From Leucaena leucocephala (lineage: Eukaryota; Streptophyta; Magnoliopsida; Fabales; Fabaceae): a stretch of DNA of 64,000 nucleotides. A program made the position numbers and the translations under genes. This document shows, one piece after another, positions 37,252 to 48,649 of the stretch (positions within the stretch are counted from its first letter, which is position 1; each line of letters begins with the position of its first letter). The stretch is from positions 7,812,001 through 7,876,000 of the forward strand of contig CM073518.1 of assembly GCA_037074615.1 (NCBI GenBank). The letters run 5' to 3'. The notes under the pieces are model-generated. The model saw only the letters and a list, made by a program, of their open reading frames with translations. It ran no database searches and was not told the DNA's origin.

Positions 37252-37259
37252 TATATATA
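37252..37259 (+). promoter_or_regulatory. TATA box in LTR A7
   Basis: TATATATA followed by CCCCC at the family A promoter position. Confidence 0.55.
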
Positions 37260-37922
37260 CCCCCTCTTTCATTCATTTGGATCCCGCGGATAAGCAAGGG
37301 AAGGGAGAGAAGGAAGAGAGAAGGAGAAGGAAAGGAAGAAAGGAAGTTCTGGCGGAGCTGGAAGCAGAATAGAGATAGTAGGGTTCTGCTAAGCTAGCAA
37401 GGTAGTAACTAATCCTAGCTTTTATGTAATGGCTTTGTTATTGGATGTGCTATTGTTTGGTTGGATTGTTATCTTATATGTTATGTCTGAAGCTCTACTG
37501 CAATGCTATGATCATATGTTATTGAGTATGGAAGCATGCAGCATACTTATCTGTACACAATCACAAGCAAGCACTGTCACACTGCATTACATATATTGTT
37601 ATGATTGTTGCTACTGAGATTCCCCCGAATCTCATCCCCTTATCTAACCCATTACAGGGAGATTATGTTGAAGTAAATTTTGAAAATTCTGAGAGATGCC
37701 GTTATGCTGCTAGAATTACGGCGGGTTGGAGGAAAGATATGATAAGTACTGTGTACGTAGGTGCTGTCTAAGGAGGCTGGAAGTGAGTGGACCTAGCCAG
37801 TTCATCCAGTCTTTCCTGGGTACTTACGTAGAATGGTAGTTCTAATGAGAGAATTACCGAATCAGTACAGCTAGTATTGCTTCCGCAAGTGTACTATGAG
37901 GAGTCTAAGGGAGGATGTTTCA

Positions 37923-38630
37923 GTCTTCATATCATGGCATAAATTTTTTTTAGAAATAGAACCAAATATCTTATTTTCGTTCACTTTTGCATTTGCATTA
38001 TTGCATAACAGTCTACATTTTCAACTCTTTAGAGTTTAGTTTGGCTTATCCACCATTCTCTACTTAATTGTGTGTGAACTGAGATTTTTAAGACTATCAA
38101 CTTCGAATTTGAGTCATTTTTCTCTTGTACTAAGGTTTTGGAAATTGCTCAAAAGTTTTTTAGTGCATTTGGCTGAGTTACTTAGTTCAAGTTTTCAAGT
38201 TTATGTGAAATTTCTTGATCTGTATTTTTTAGTCATGACCATTTTCTTATTTAGTTACAATTACACGGCATTACTGTCTTACTAGAGAGTCTCTATGACT
38301 ATTAGTCACGACCTAGAGTTGTTTACGTTGCTACCAAAATTGTACATGTTTATCGTGTTTTACTCTCTATGATCATTAGTAGCGACCAGTTTCTATCTTT
38401 GTCTTAACCAAAAGTCTGTGCTTATTTAGTTTTAGTCTCTGTGATCACTCCTCATGACCATTTGCACACATGTCACGACCATAAACCCCTATTTCACGAA
38501 TTTTTCCCTCTGTTAATATTATTCGCGACCTGGAGTCCTGTTTGTCACAACAAAAGTGTTTTTCTGCTAAGAAATTTTTTTGTTTGATTCTAATTGTCTA
38601 CTTGATTTTTCCTAATTACTTCTTTGTTTC
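37923..38630 (+). mobile_element. 5' leader of Athila element C1
   Basis: Untranslated leader between primer site and gag, continuing from 32727-32753 and 35851-35901. It matches the leader at 51241-51683 and carries decayed GTCGCGAC-type words (for example GTCACGAC at 38305 and variants to about 38545). Confidence 0.7.
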
Positions 38631-39083
38631 ATGCATAGGAGAACTGAACCCTTAGTGCCTTTGATCCTGAAATTGAGAGGTCACTTAGGAAACTTATAAA
38701 AGAGTTTAGAGAAGAAGGACCTAGTGAAGCTTTAGCTGAAGATAAGTTAGATCACAAGAATCTAGTTCATCCTCTAGTGTCCCGGGCTTTGAATTTGGAT
38801 TTAACTTAGAAATTCCTTTAGATATTCCTAATATGGCTGAAATTAGTCCAAATGGACACAATGGGAATATTGAACAAGGAAAGAATAAAGTACTTAATAA
38901 TGTAGACGATAATATGAGAGTTTGGTAAATTAATCATTCGCATTTAAATTAATCATTGATGGAGAGATCATCTAAAACTTTAGGTGGGGGAGTGGTGACA
39001 ATAGGCCTAATCAGTTCCAAAGTGGCGGCGCTTCCTCTAGTAACTATCAAGGCAATTCAAGGACCTATTGTTCCAACCTAACC
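38631..39083 (+). pseudogene. Athila-type gag, internally deleted (element C1)
   Basis: The ATG at 38631 is followed by RRTEPLVP, homologous to the start of the gag at 51684. A one-base deletion just after this shifts the frame; the shifted frame continues EIERSLRKLIKEFREEG. Near 38955 the sequence jumps from the equivalent of 51940 to that of about 52820, so roughly 870 bp encoding the capsid core and zinc-finger region are gone. The PN-F-GG-ASSSNYQ-like tail region then continues. It ends at 39083, where an inverted Athila LTR begins. No pol follows. Confidence 0.7.
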
Positions 39084-40874
39084 TGACTAAAATGTCGCTA
39101 TCCAAACTTTTAAAATAAAGATTGCACCCAATAATGTAGTATAAGGCACAACCCTATCGTTCATCTCAAGGAGCCTTTAATGTGAAATACTAACAATTGG
39201 TGAATGATAACATTGAAAACTTGAGTAAAAACATGGTTTTTTGGGTTTGATCGAACATAGATGTAATACAAATAAGGGTGAAGTAAAAGTAAATATTTTT
39301 GGTATTTTTCATTAATGCGAAAATGATTTGGTTTGTGGGACAAATATGATAGAAGAGACTCTTGATGATGAAAACATAATTATCCTTGCTCTTGATTTGA
39401 AATAGGAGTTATAAAATTACTAAGTCTTAAATAAAACCCCAATCAATCGATCGAGTACAATTCATTACTGAGTTTAAACCCACTTTAATCAAAGTTAAAT
39501 TAAAAACCCCTTAATGCACTGTTGAAGAAACACTTAGTGTATAAATTGAATTAGATGATATAAAAACCCTCGATTAGCTATCAATCAGTAGCTAAAGACT
39601 CCAATCAATTGAAGTAATTACTAACTATTGCCAATAATCATCCAACTAATCAGAAATCAAACTGAAATATATATATGTGTGAAAATCAGTGGTCACATAA
39701 TCCAAATCAAATACAAGTATCTAATTTGAGAAATAATCAATCAATATTCAATCTCCTACCTATCATGAAATAACTAAATCTAGAAATCCCAAAATATGAA
39801 AAAGTGCAGATTAAAATAGAATGGTTTCCCTATTGTAGTCCATGAGCTCAAATTGTGTTGTCCATCACCAAGAGGCTAAAAGATTCTTTGTGTTTCTTTC
39901 TTCTTCTTTTTTTCTCTTTTTTTCACAATTTGAATACATACAGTACTTCTCATAAATTCCTTGAACATTATATGATCTCAAATAAAAGGCTAAAATTGAC
40001 TCAATTGACAATACAATTTAGTCTCAAATAAAATGAATGAACAATGTATGAAATGAAAGAAGCGAAAGCCCAATGGGTAAACAATGGATTAGTGTTTATG
40101 GATTGTGTTTCGGCCAAAGGTTTAGAAATGAATGCCTCTGTCATATTCAATAACATAAATGTGCAAGTACTTCGAATCAAAACTAAGACAAGTTCTAGAG
40201 AATGCAAACCAAATGAATAATCACTCAATATAGGAATTAAGGCCAAGAATCCTTCCAACAAGGGTTTACATCTAAATTGCTCATACATTAAAGTCTCAGA
40301 CAACTTTCATTATTTACTAAGTATTAAAACACTTATGACAATTAAAAACCCTCTAAAATGGTGATTAAACGTACCAAAACAATCACTCAAGATCATGTAT
40401 AGATCCCAATATTAGCAATGAAAACTTAGGTGATTCTATTTTGATTTTCAAGATTTTTAAAAACTCAAATGTGGGAATGGTTTTCAGAAAACTGTTGATG
40501 TAAAAAGGTTAGAATAAAAGGGAATGATTTGCTTGAATAAAGAACCATGGTAGTTCAAAAAGTCCTTTCATACAATATTGCAAGAAGCAAAGAAAAGTAT
40601 ATGGACATTTTCAAAATGGAAGTTTTAGTCACGACCAAAAACATTGCAAGTCATGACAAATTTACATAGAGCACAGAACAAAATTTCATTGAAACCAAAA
40701 ATACACTTAGTCGTGACCACAAAACAGAGTAAGTCCATTTAATTTAGAAATCCATCTTTAGTCTTGATCAAATGACACTTAAGTTGCAACCAATAAACAC
40801 AGGAGCTACCAAGTGAAAATTTTGAAAGCCGAAAATGTTTTTAATACTTAAACCTTTTTAGCAAGCATCAAAAC
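39084..40874 (-). mobile_element. Athila-type LTR C4, inverted, 5' truncated
   Basis: On the minus strand it ends with the ...TTGGGTGCAATCTTTATTTT segment shared with C1 and contains the CCTTGAGATGAACGATAGGG block. The TGATAAGACA start is missing; the copy is cut at LTR A8. Decayed GTCGCGAC pairs with 22-bp spacing: 40628/40650 and 40761/40783. Confidence 0.75.
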
Positions 40875-41100
40875 TGTAACATCCTAATTTTCAGGCCTAG
40901 AGATGCAGAGATAGCCTAAGATTGAGAGGCTACTAGACCCCTTTTTAGCAGAAGTCCCAGAGGAACGTAAAGAGTTTCAGGGACTGAGCTGCGAGTAAGT
41001 AAAGGTACGGGGACTTATGTGTAAACAGTGGAAGTCCCAAAGGATAAATGGCCATTTGGGGATGATGTAAAGGTCAAAGGTTCAAGAGTTGACCAGTTAG

Positions 41101-41371
41101 GTCGCGATGTTAGAGACTTTGGTCGCGACGAGAGTGTATTATGGTCGCGACTAATATTGGCAGAGAGGGTTGGTCGTGACGGATATATATGTGGTGCCGC
41201 GACTAATGAGTAGAATAAGCCTGGTTGCGACTAAAAAGTGATGCGGTCGCGATGAAAGACTGTTATGGTCGCGACTAAAGAATGTTGTGGTCGCGACTAG
41301 AGAAAGCTGTGGTCGCGACTAATGAACACAAAAGGTGTTAAGTCGCGATGAGATGATGGCTGGGTCGCGAC
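41101..41371 (+). repeat. GTCGCGAC array, 12 units, 22-bp phased
   Basis: Words start at 41101, 41122, 41144, 41173, 41196, 41224, 41246, 41268, 41290, 41312, 41342 and 41364. Six intervals are exactly 22 bp, and the order of exceptions parallels the array in LTR A7. Confidence 0.92.
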
Positions 41372-41953
41372 TAGTGACTAAAGTAGTGCCAAGCGTATGG
41401 GCCATGAGTTGAGAAGGTCCAAAAGAGATAGTTACCCAGTTAGAGATAGACCGGAGGCAGGAGGCCAGATGCAGGAAAGGTTATCTGGAAACTATGGGGT
41501 GGACTGATAAGGTATACTCATGGGACCCACAAGATGCCACATGGCATTAGAGTGGTGAATCGGTGACCTTTCAGTAGAGTAAAGTTACTCAGTTGGCACG
41601 AGAACCGAGGAGGTGATCAGATAAGTCTGGGACTTATCTGGATAGCATTGGGAAGCGTGCAAGGTCTCTTTCAGGCTCCACATGGCATTAGTCTGTAGAA
41701 AGCAGATAAAGCTGAGTGCACGCATTACGAGGCAAGACATTGGACCGGTGAGTCAACCTGCTGAGTCAGCTGCTGAGGTGTCCAGGAATTTTAGCATGTG
41801 GAAAATATGGTGATGAGTCAGCTGCTGAGGTGTCCCCTGAGGTGGCACTGATGATGCAGTAAAAAGAAATAAAAGAAAATAGGAAAATCCAGGAAAAACC
41901 AGGACCGCAGGATCAGAGTTCAGGAAAATTGCAGAAATGCCATTGGAGGAGGT

Positions 41954-41961
41954 TATAAATA
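41954..41961 (+). promoter_or_regulatory. TATA box in LTR A8
   Basis: TATAAATA followed by CCCCCCC, as in copies 1 and 5. Confidence 0.6.
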
Positions 41962-42615
41962 CCCCCCCTTGCCCTCCATTTCATTCACGCATGGAGAGGA
42001 GAAGGGAGAGAAAGAAGAGAGAGAAGGAGAAGTACTGTGTACGTAGTGCCGTCTAAGGAGGCTAGAAGTGAGTGGACCTAGCCGGTTCATCTAGTCTTTC
42101 CTAGGTACTATGTAGAATGGTAGTTCTCATGAAGGGATTACCGAATCTGTACAGTTCAGTTCTTTGTAGAGATGAAGCGTAGCAGTTATGCTGCCGGAGT
42201 TTAGGCAGAAAGAGATGTAATAGAGATAGCAAGATTATGTATATGTCTTGTTGTGTATGCCTTGTTGTATGACATGATGTTATTCAATGATAAATATTGT
42301 TTGGCATATGCAATTTATGTATGTTAAATTAAGAGGGAAATTCGCAGGTCCTGAGGCAGCAGTGTTCTGACCTCAGTTTGACCTAGTAAACGGAGGAGTC
42401 TGGCCACGAGATTTGGTGAGCCGGTAGTAAACATCTGGGGCATTCCGTGGATAGGTATTAAGCCTTATTTGGATGTGTAGAAGGTGAGAAACCAGTTCTC
42501 AAAGTAAAGGTTCAGAATAAGGAACTTAAGAGTTAAAAGTTCAATCTCTGGACTTAAGTTAAGCTAAAATTGCTTCCGCAAGTGTACTCTGAGGAGTATA
42601 AAGGAGGATGTTTCA

Positions 42616-42771
42616 ATTAAAATAAAAATCCAATATTCAGCAATTCATCACTTAACATTTCACAGACCAAAGATTTTATGGTGAAAGATTGGACTCTTTG
42701 AAAATTTTTGGCATTTTTACATTGGAATAAAAACATAAACCTCTCCCCCACACTTAAACTTGATAGTATCC
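42616..42771 (-). mobile_element. Athila 3' end with polypurine-like tract
   Basis: On the minus strand it reads AAGTGTGGGGGAGAGG at about 42755-42740, a purine run of the sort found near Athila 3' ends. It is the flank of solo LTR C3; the other half of this flank is at 44259. Confidence 0.5.
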
Positions 42772-44258
42772 TGATGGGGCTATCGGATTGTCATCGTCCG
42801 GCCCATCATAATAAAGTAATTGCACCCAATATAATATAGTATAAGGCACAACCCTATCGTTCTTCTCAAGGAGCCTTTTTATTAGAAACCTAGCAAATTA
42901 GATGTCAAAATCAATGGTAAACCTGAGTAGTAGTAAAAATGGTTTTGGGGTTTTGGGTGCTTGATGCGATAAAATAAAGGTGCAGAAAAGTAGATATTTT
43001 TGGATTTTTGATTGAGATGAAAAGAGTTGGTTTGTTAAAGAAATATGTAATGGTAGACTCTTGATGATGAAAACTTATCTATCCTTGCTCTTATATTAAA
43101 TAGGAGTTTTAAATCACTAAGTCTCAAAGAAAAACCTCAATCGATCGATTGAGTCCAGAACCCTAATATTCCTTAAACTCCTTTAATCAAAGCTAGTTTA
43201 AGAACTTATTAGTGAACTGTTAGAAACCACTTAGCGTGTAATTAACCCTGGATGATGAGAACGCCCTCGAGTGGTCATCAATCGAAAATCCTAGATTTCA
43301 AGCAATTAAATTGATTTGCAACGATCGTTAAAAATAACCCAACTTTCTTAAAACCGAAACTGAAATATTCTATTAAAAGCAAACGTTCAAATCATCCAAA
43401 ATCAAATACTACAGTCTAATTCGAGAATGATCAATCGATATTCAATCCTCAAACATAGAATGAAAACCCTAGATCTAGCAGCAATCATGACATGTAAAGG
43501 AATACAAATTAGAATAGTAAAAACTCCCTGTTTTAATCCGTGAGCTCAAGATATTGGATCCATCACCAAGAGACTAAAGGTTTAGCCTCTCATGACTTCT
43601 ACTGCACTGCAATCGCTGTTAAGATGTGATGCCATGAAAAAATGATGAAGAGATGAAGGGTGAATGGTGTAGAGATATGTAGAAATCTGTGGAAAGGTGT
43701 AGAAGGATGGAATATGTGGAGAAGGTGTGTAGAGAGCGCTCGAGTACTGCTTCTTAGCCTAATCAGGTCCAAAAACCAGCCTTTTCCCTGATGGCAGCCT
43801 TCGTCTCTTCTTATAACAGCATGACCTAATTCAAAATGCGCAATTCCAATGATTTCGCATTTTAGTCGCGACCATATCCATGTTTTGGTCGCAACCTATG
43901 AACATTTAGAATTTTCCAGAAGAATTATAGGTCGCGTCCTGAGGACTCTTTGGTCACGACTAAATAGCACAGAAGCGTGATTCCACTCTCATTACTTATG
44001 ATTTCTTTCCTGGTCCTTGCTCTCTTCCAAAGTACTTGCAATTCAATATAAAAGCTTACTGTAAAAGTCCAAATCAGTAAATAATAGAATATATGCAATT
44101 TGGAAGGTTAATTTACCATTTTACCCTTTGATTAGCGCATTGCCCCACACAATCATGTATTAATATAAAAGCACAATTTAAGGCATGAAATGAATGGTAA
44201 AGTTATTATAAAACTCTCAAAATTGTCATAGAAACCATATACAAAATGTGTCTTATCA
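42772..44258 (-). mobile_element. Solo LTR, Athila family copy C3 (1487 bp)
   Basis: Perfect TATCC duplications (42767-42771 and 44259-44263). On the minus strand it starts TGATAAGACA and ends ATCA, and aligns with C2. GTCGCGAC-type words occur at 43865, 43888, 43931 and 43953; the last pair is 22 bp apart. Confidence 0.92.
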
Positions 44259-44825
44259 TATCCTCACTATTAATAGGTAAAGTATAAGCATTTCAATCCT
44301 CAATAGATATTTAGGAACAACAGTACGAAATGTTATCAATTGAAAAACAAGGATATATATATATTAAAAGATGTGGACAAGAACACATTATCTAAACAAC
44401 ATCCAATAGTCAACATCCATGTTTAAGTAAAACCCTTAAAAAACAAGAATAAAAAAACAAATGAAATACAAAGAAAAGTGTTAGGCCTAGTCATTTGCCT
44501 GCTCTTTCGTTGTATTAGCACCATCTCTTTCTTCATTTAATCTAGTTATAGCCCCAGTATCTCTAGTATCTGCAACTTTTATACTTGAGGTTTTACTTGG
44601 TCCCTCTTGGAAGAAAGCAGAGGCAGGAATATTACTCTTAAAGAAAGCCTCATTAAATCATGGGGAACAGCTATGTAAAGGGATTTAGTTATTTGAAAGA
44701 TTAAGGGATCCACGAATTGTTGCCTTCGAAATTCCTAATTCATAATGATAGCTCTCTGCTCCTGTAGTTGTGCAGTGACCTCTATAAGTTAATCAGATAT
44801 AGATGCAACTTGCTTACCAAAGCCC
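44259..44825 (-). pseudogene. Athila 3' internal region, coiled-coil-like remnant
   Basis: On the minus strand, near 44825-44700, the frame reads GFGKQVASISD then LIEVTAQLQEQRAIIMN and EFRRQQFVDP. This looks like the low-complexity helical region near the 3' end of Athila elements. Stops are present. It probably belongs with 42616-42771 and, more distantly, the integrase at 48650-49759. Function unknown. Confidence 0.4.
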
Positions 44826-45470
44826 AAATTTATCTGGGAGAAATTCTAATGTGAGAAATAAATTTATCTGGGTTCCTAAACAATAATCAAGGCCCAAATT
44901 TAATGATCAATGACCTAAGGTGGAATGGGTACCAAAGTGTACTTTTAGCGTGTCAAATGTGCAAAATATCACTATTATGAATGAACACAATACATGGAAA
45001 AAAAGGTATCCAAGAGTTTCTCGTTTATCAGTGAAAGCCACACCACTTAGGAGAACTCATGGAGCATCCATTGCTGATATATCAAAGGCAATCAATAAAA
45101 AGCAATGGAGAAAAGCTCAAGGAGCACGTTCTATCACAAAAATAGACTATCACACTATACTATTCAACTATCTTGAGGAGAACAGAAGAAGGAGGATCCT
45201 CGTGCTTCAAAGTTTCAAATCAGTTAAAAGACTATTGCAAACAAATATCAAAAGAAATTCAAAGATGCAATGGGTATGCAAAAGCAATCATTCTTCCACA
45301 TAAGGTAAAAGATACAAAGGTAAACTTCACACATTATCATATTTTATATATCTTTGAAGTTTACATCTGTATCTTTAGAAAATGGATATTGCAATTGATT
45401 TTACATTCTATATATATATATACTCCTCAGAAAAACTTGATTGACAAATATTTTATAAAGGAGAAAAAGC
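44826..45470 (+). pseudogene. Copia Gag C-terminal remnant related to element E
   Basis: Plus-strand frames read NLSGRNSNVRN, FIWVPKQ and VEWVPKC, then LRRTHGASI and KKQWRKAQ. The same blocks, in the same order, are on the minus strand at 23412-23900, so this is a second copy of that Gag tail. The longest open part is 44920-45303. The zinc knuckle is not seen; the copy starts just after it, at the break with Athila sequence. Non-coding similarity to E continues downstream. Confidence 0.65.
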
Positions 45471-46864
45471 AATGTTAAGAAACACAAATCTTTATGCATA
45501 CATATTTTCAAAAATAAAAATTATCATCTATATGCATAAAGTAACCATGCTTAATTATTAAAAATTGTTTATACTTATTCTTAGCATGTGAATCATGTTA
45601 TTTCCTACAAGCTAACCATAAGTGGATCTAAGCAAAGTTGGATAAATGAAAGAAAAGAATTTCTATTGTAGAAAAAGCTGTGTGTAAGGAATATAGATAC
45701 ATGGAGACAAACTTACATCCTGAGAAAGTAGAATTTTGATTCTGGTGCTGAATTCCAAAAATCTGAAGAATCAGTAAGCAGCATGCAGAAATCAAATATA
45801 CAATGGAACAAGAGTGATGATAGTGAAATCTATTTCTATCCTTGTGCTTGCTAAATGATTTTATATTTGGGTAATGAATAATTGTTTCCTGTTGCATTCC
45901 ATTAGCAATAATTCTTTAAAGGTTTTCTAAATATATCTTCAAATTTCTAAATGGATTACAGAATGATTCAAACATATTTTTCAAACATTGTTTTATGAAT
46001 TTACCAATTGATTTATAACAAGTATATTCATATTTCCAAGAAAAAATTTCAAACATTGCATCAAAATTTCAAATTTTTCTTGTTGCATACAAATGACTTT
46101 GAAGACATTTGATTCTTGAAATATGAAGACATCAATGTTGGAAATTAATACATTTGAGGGGAAATTTCAAAATTCCAAACATAGTATTCAATTTGTGTTT
46201 AATATTTCTCTCTAATCAATTGACTCTTGATATGTTTAAGAAATCAATTCTTTAGATAATCATTTTTTTTAAATAACATTGAAAATGCATATCTGTTTTA
46301 AAACATTATCTCAAGTTTTTGTTTGTTTGTTTTTGTTTCTATTTTACAAGATATAAGCACACTCATTCAATGAAAATCTATATATTTTGATGATGAGTTG
46401 TCTTTGTATGATCTCAAATATATTTTAGAAGTTAATATCTTTATGATCATACTAATCATTCTCCAAGAAAGAAAGAGATATGCCATTATGACAGGAGAAT
46501 AAGGAGATATTTTAATAGATTGCATTGATATATCAAAGATGAGATAGCTGAGGAAGTGAGCACCAAAACAATAAAGAAGAACTGGCAAAAATTTAAAGGA
46601 ATAAACATCTCTGCCAATACAAGATGCTTAAGAGAGAAAGGATAATGAGCCAATACATCAAGCGAAAAAACCTGAATAAGCTTTCTTCATCTCTCTCTAT
46701 ATTAAAAATATATTACAGGCATCTTGATGTTAATCTATTTTTCATAATATGATACTTGTGTTTCAATACTTAAACAAGAGCATATGTTTCAATAAGTTTT
46801 CTTTTATGAATTATGTTTCAAAATTTCATAAGAAAAGTTAACATTTTAGTCTTCAATGATTTCA
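45471..46864 (+). mobile_element. Gag-to-second-ORF spacer of an E-related element
   Basis: No convincing coding frame. It corresponds to the spacer at 21561-23411 on the opposite strand (shared words include TTCTCCAAGAAAGAAA near 46460). No reverse transcriptase or integrase motif is seen. Confidence 0.5.
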
Positions 46865-47375
46865 TTTTATAAGTTAGTTAATCGATTAATAGTTTCATTA
46901 AATGTTGTTTGAAAATGTGTTAAAAATTGTTTTACTTTGAGAATAATCGATTAAAGATTCGATTAATGTTAATTAATCAAACAGCTAATCGATTAATTAT
47001 AGTTGAAAAGATATTCAAAGTTACTTTATGTTGTAATTAATCGATTAAGAATTCGATTGATGAAAATTAGTCAACAGTCAATCGATTAATGGTAGTGACT
47101 ATATGTTAAATATTACTTTTCTTGAGAATTAATCTATTGATTAATCGATTAATGGTAATTAATCGAACATCTAATCGATTAATCATTGTTAAATAGGTGT
47201 TGCATGTTGTTTTGTTTACAATTAATCGATTGATCATTCGATTAATTGAAATTAATCAAACACCTAATCGATTAATTGGGGTCTGTATGTGCATATTTGA
47301 TGAAATTAATCAATTATTTAATCGATTAATTGGCATTATCGATTAATTAATCAATTAATATCCTGATTTATCAAT
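46865..47375. repeat. ATCGATTAAT minisatellite, ~92-bp unit
   Basis: About four to five imperfect units begin near 46941, 47036, 47128 and 47220. Each contains two or three copies of TTAATCGATTAA-like palindromes. It lies just upstream of the second ORF start at 47569. Confidence 0.8.
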
Positions 47376-47568
47376 TATTAGTCGTGACTCTTCACTACTC
47401 AACATGAACCCTAACCGATTAATTTTCAAATCCTCCCATCTCTAATCTCCAAAATTCCTCAAAATTTCTTGAGGGAAAACTTGCGCACCTTTCACCAATC
47501 AAAATATACCCTAAATTATCTCCAAATTCACATTTTTCACTATTCAATTAGTCAATTTTTAGAGTCAA

Positions 47569-48533
47569 ATGGTGCGTACCAACACCACCAATGTCGATGA
47601 ATATGAGATTCAACCATCAAAATCAGTTTCAAACACGCCTCAGGCCTCCCAATCGAAGGAGGAGAGGGAAGGGAAAGGCTCTGGTGAGCAAAGCGCTGAC
47701 AAAGGGAATAGGCCAAGTTCGCCGACTAATCTCTACAGTCCAAGAGGAAGGCTAAGACACAGCAGACAAACTCCAACACTGATTCTGATCCAGAGTTCAC
47801 AGCGATGCTTGAGGGACAGTCCAAACTGCTACTGCTTCTTTAGGAAAGAGATAGAGGACCTCAAGGAAGCCTATTGCCTCATCAGTCTCCTCAGAGCCTC
47901 AGCCATCAAGTTTAGTATTTCTATAAGGTAATATCAATTTAGATGTAAACATGGCTAGATTTAACTCTGAGTTCAAGGAAAGAAAATATTGTCCAGTAGT
48001 TTATGTTGACATATCTTCCCTGAAGACTGATCATAGGGTGAGCATGGACTTGATAGCCACTCAATCACTTTGAGAGTTGGCTTAGGATTAGTGAGCCATA
48101 TAGCTTAGGGGTAGTTAGAAGGTTTAATTGTAACATAGAGATATTTGATTCTTTGGATGAATATGAAAATATCATAGATAGCTACCTAACTACCAGGCTC
48201 AAGGGCAAAAAGATTAAGCTGGACTTTAGTGTGATCAATTAACTGATAGGAGCCCCTCCCTATACAAATATGAGGCCTTTGGATCAGGCCAACGCATACA
48301 ACACCCTTCTTCAGACCAACAAGCCATATCTTGGATCCCTAACCTTCACCCCATATCAGATGTGCGACTTTTACCGTATCATCCATTACATCTTCTCCCA
48401 GGGCATGATAGTAAGTCCTCAAGCTTCAGTTACATGAACCAGCAGGACTACGTCACTTTAGCAAGGATCATCAGTAGTGAAAAGTTTAACCTCCGAGCTT
48501 TATTTACAGCTAGATGAGGGAGTTCTGTCTAAA
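47569..48533 (+). pseudogene. Second ORF (env-like position) of an E-related element
   Basis: ATG at 47569 (MVRTNTTNVDEYE) opens a 120-codon Ser/Glu/Lys-rich frame. After frameshifts, downstream blocks read RLKGKKIKLDFSVIN, PYQMCDFYRIIHYIFSQGM and YVTLARIISSEKFNLRALFT. These match the blocks of the minus-strand remnant at 19463-21060 in order. The leader just upstream of the ATG is also alike. I infer an envelope-like or putative plant transposon protein; I see no certain signal peptide or membrane segment. At least two stops and two shifts break it. Confidence 0.5.
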
Positions 48534-48649
48534 AATAACAACAAAAAATAATCAATATTCCTACCGAATCATACTTTTTGAACTCATCAAACCATCATAT
48601 GAAGCATGATATCATAGCTTATGAAAGCATATAAAAAGTAAGAGAGAAA
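48534..48649. other. Short spacer, unassigned
   Basis: AT-rich junction between the E-related ORF and the inverted Athila integrase; nothing recognised. Confidence 0.3.

Larger units (their letters stand above)
35907..37922 (+). mobile_element. Solo LTR, family A copy 7 (2016 bp, subtype with GTCGCGAC array)
   Basis: Perfect GTCTT duplications (35902-35906 and 37923-37927), again in the Athila leader, 56 bp from LTR A6. It starts TGTAACATCCC and ends GGATGTTTCA. Its last bases (TTCCGCAAGTGTACT...) differ from copies 1 and 5 but match copy 8. It contains an 11-unit GTCGCGAC array, a TATATATA box (37252-37259) and the hairpin (37616-37633). Part of its 5' half matches internal sequence near 2425-2560. 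Confidence 0.93.
40875..42615 (+). mobile_element. LTR, family A copy 8 (1741 bp), no target duplication
   Basis: It starts TGTAACATCC and ends GGATGTTTCA like copy 7, but the flanks AAAAC and ATTAA do not match, so it probably arose by recombination between elements. It holds a 12-unit GTCGCGAC array and a TATAAATA box (41954-41961). Just after the TATA region a deletion joins to TACTGTGTACGTAG, removing the hairpin. Confidence 0.82.
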
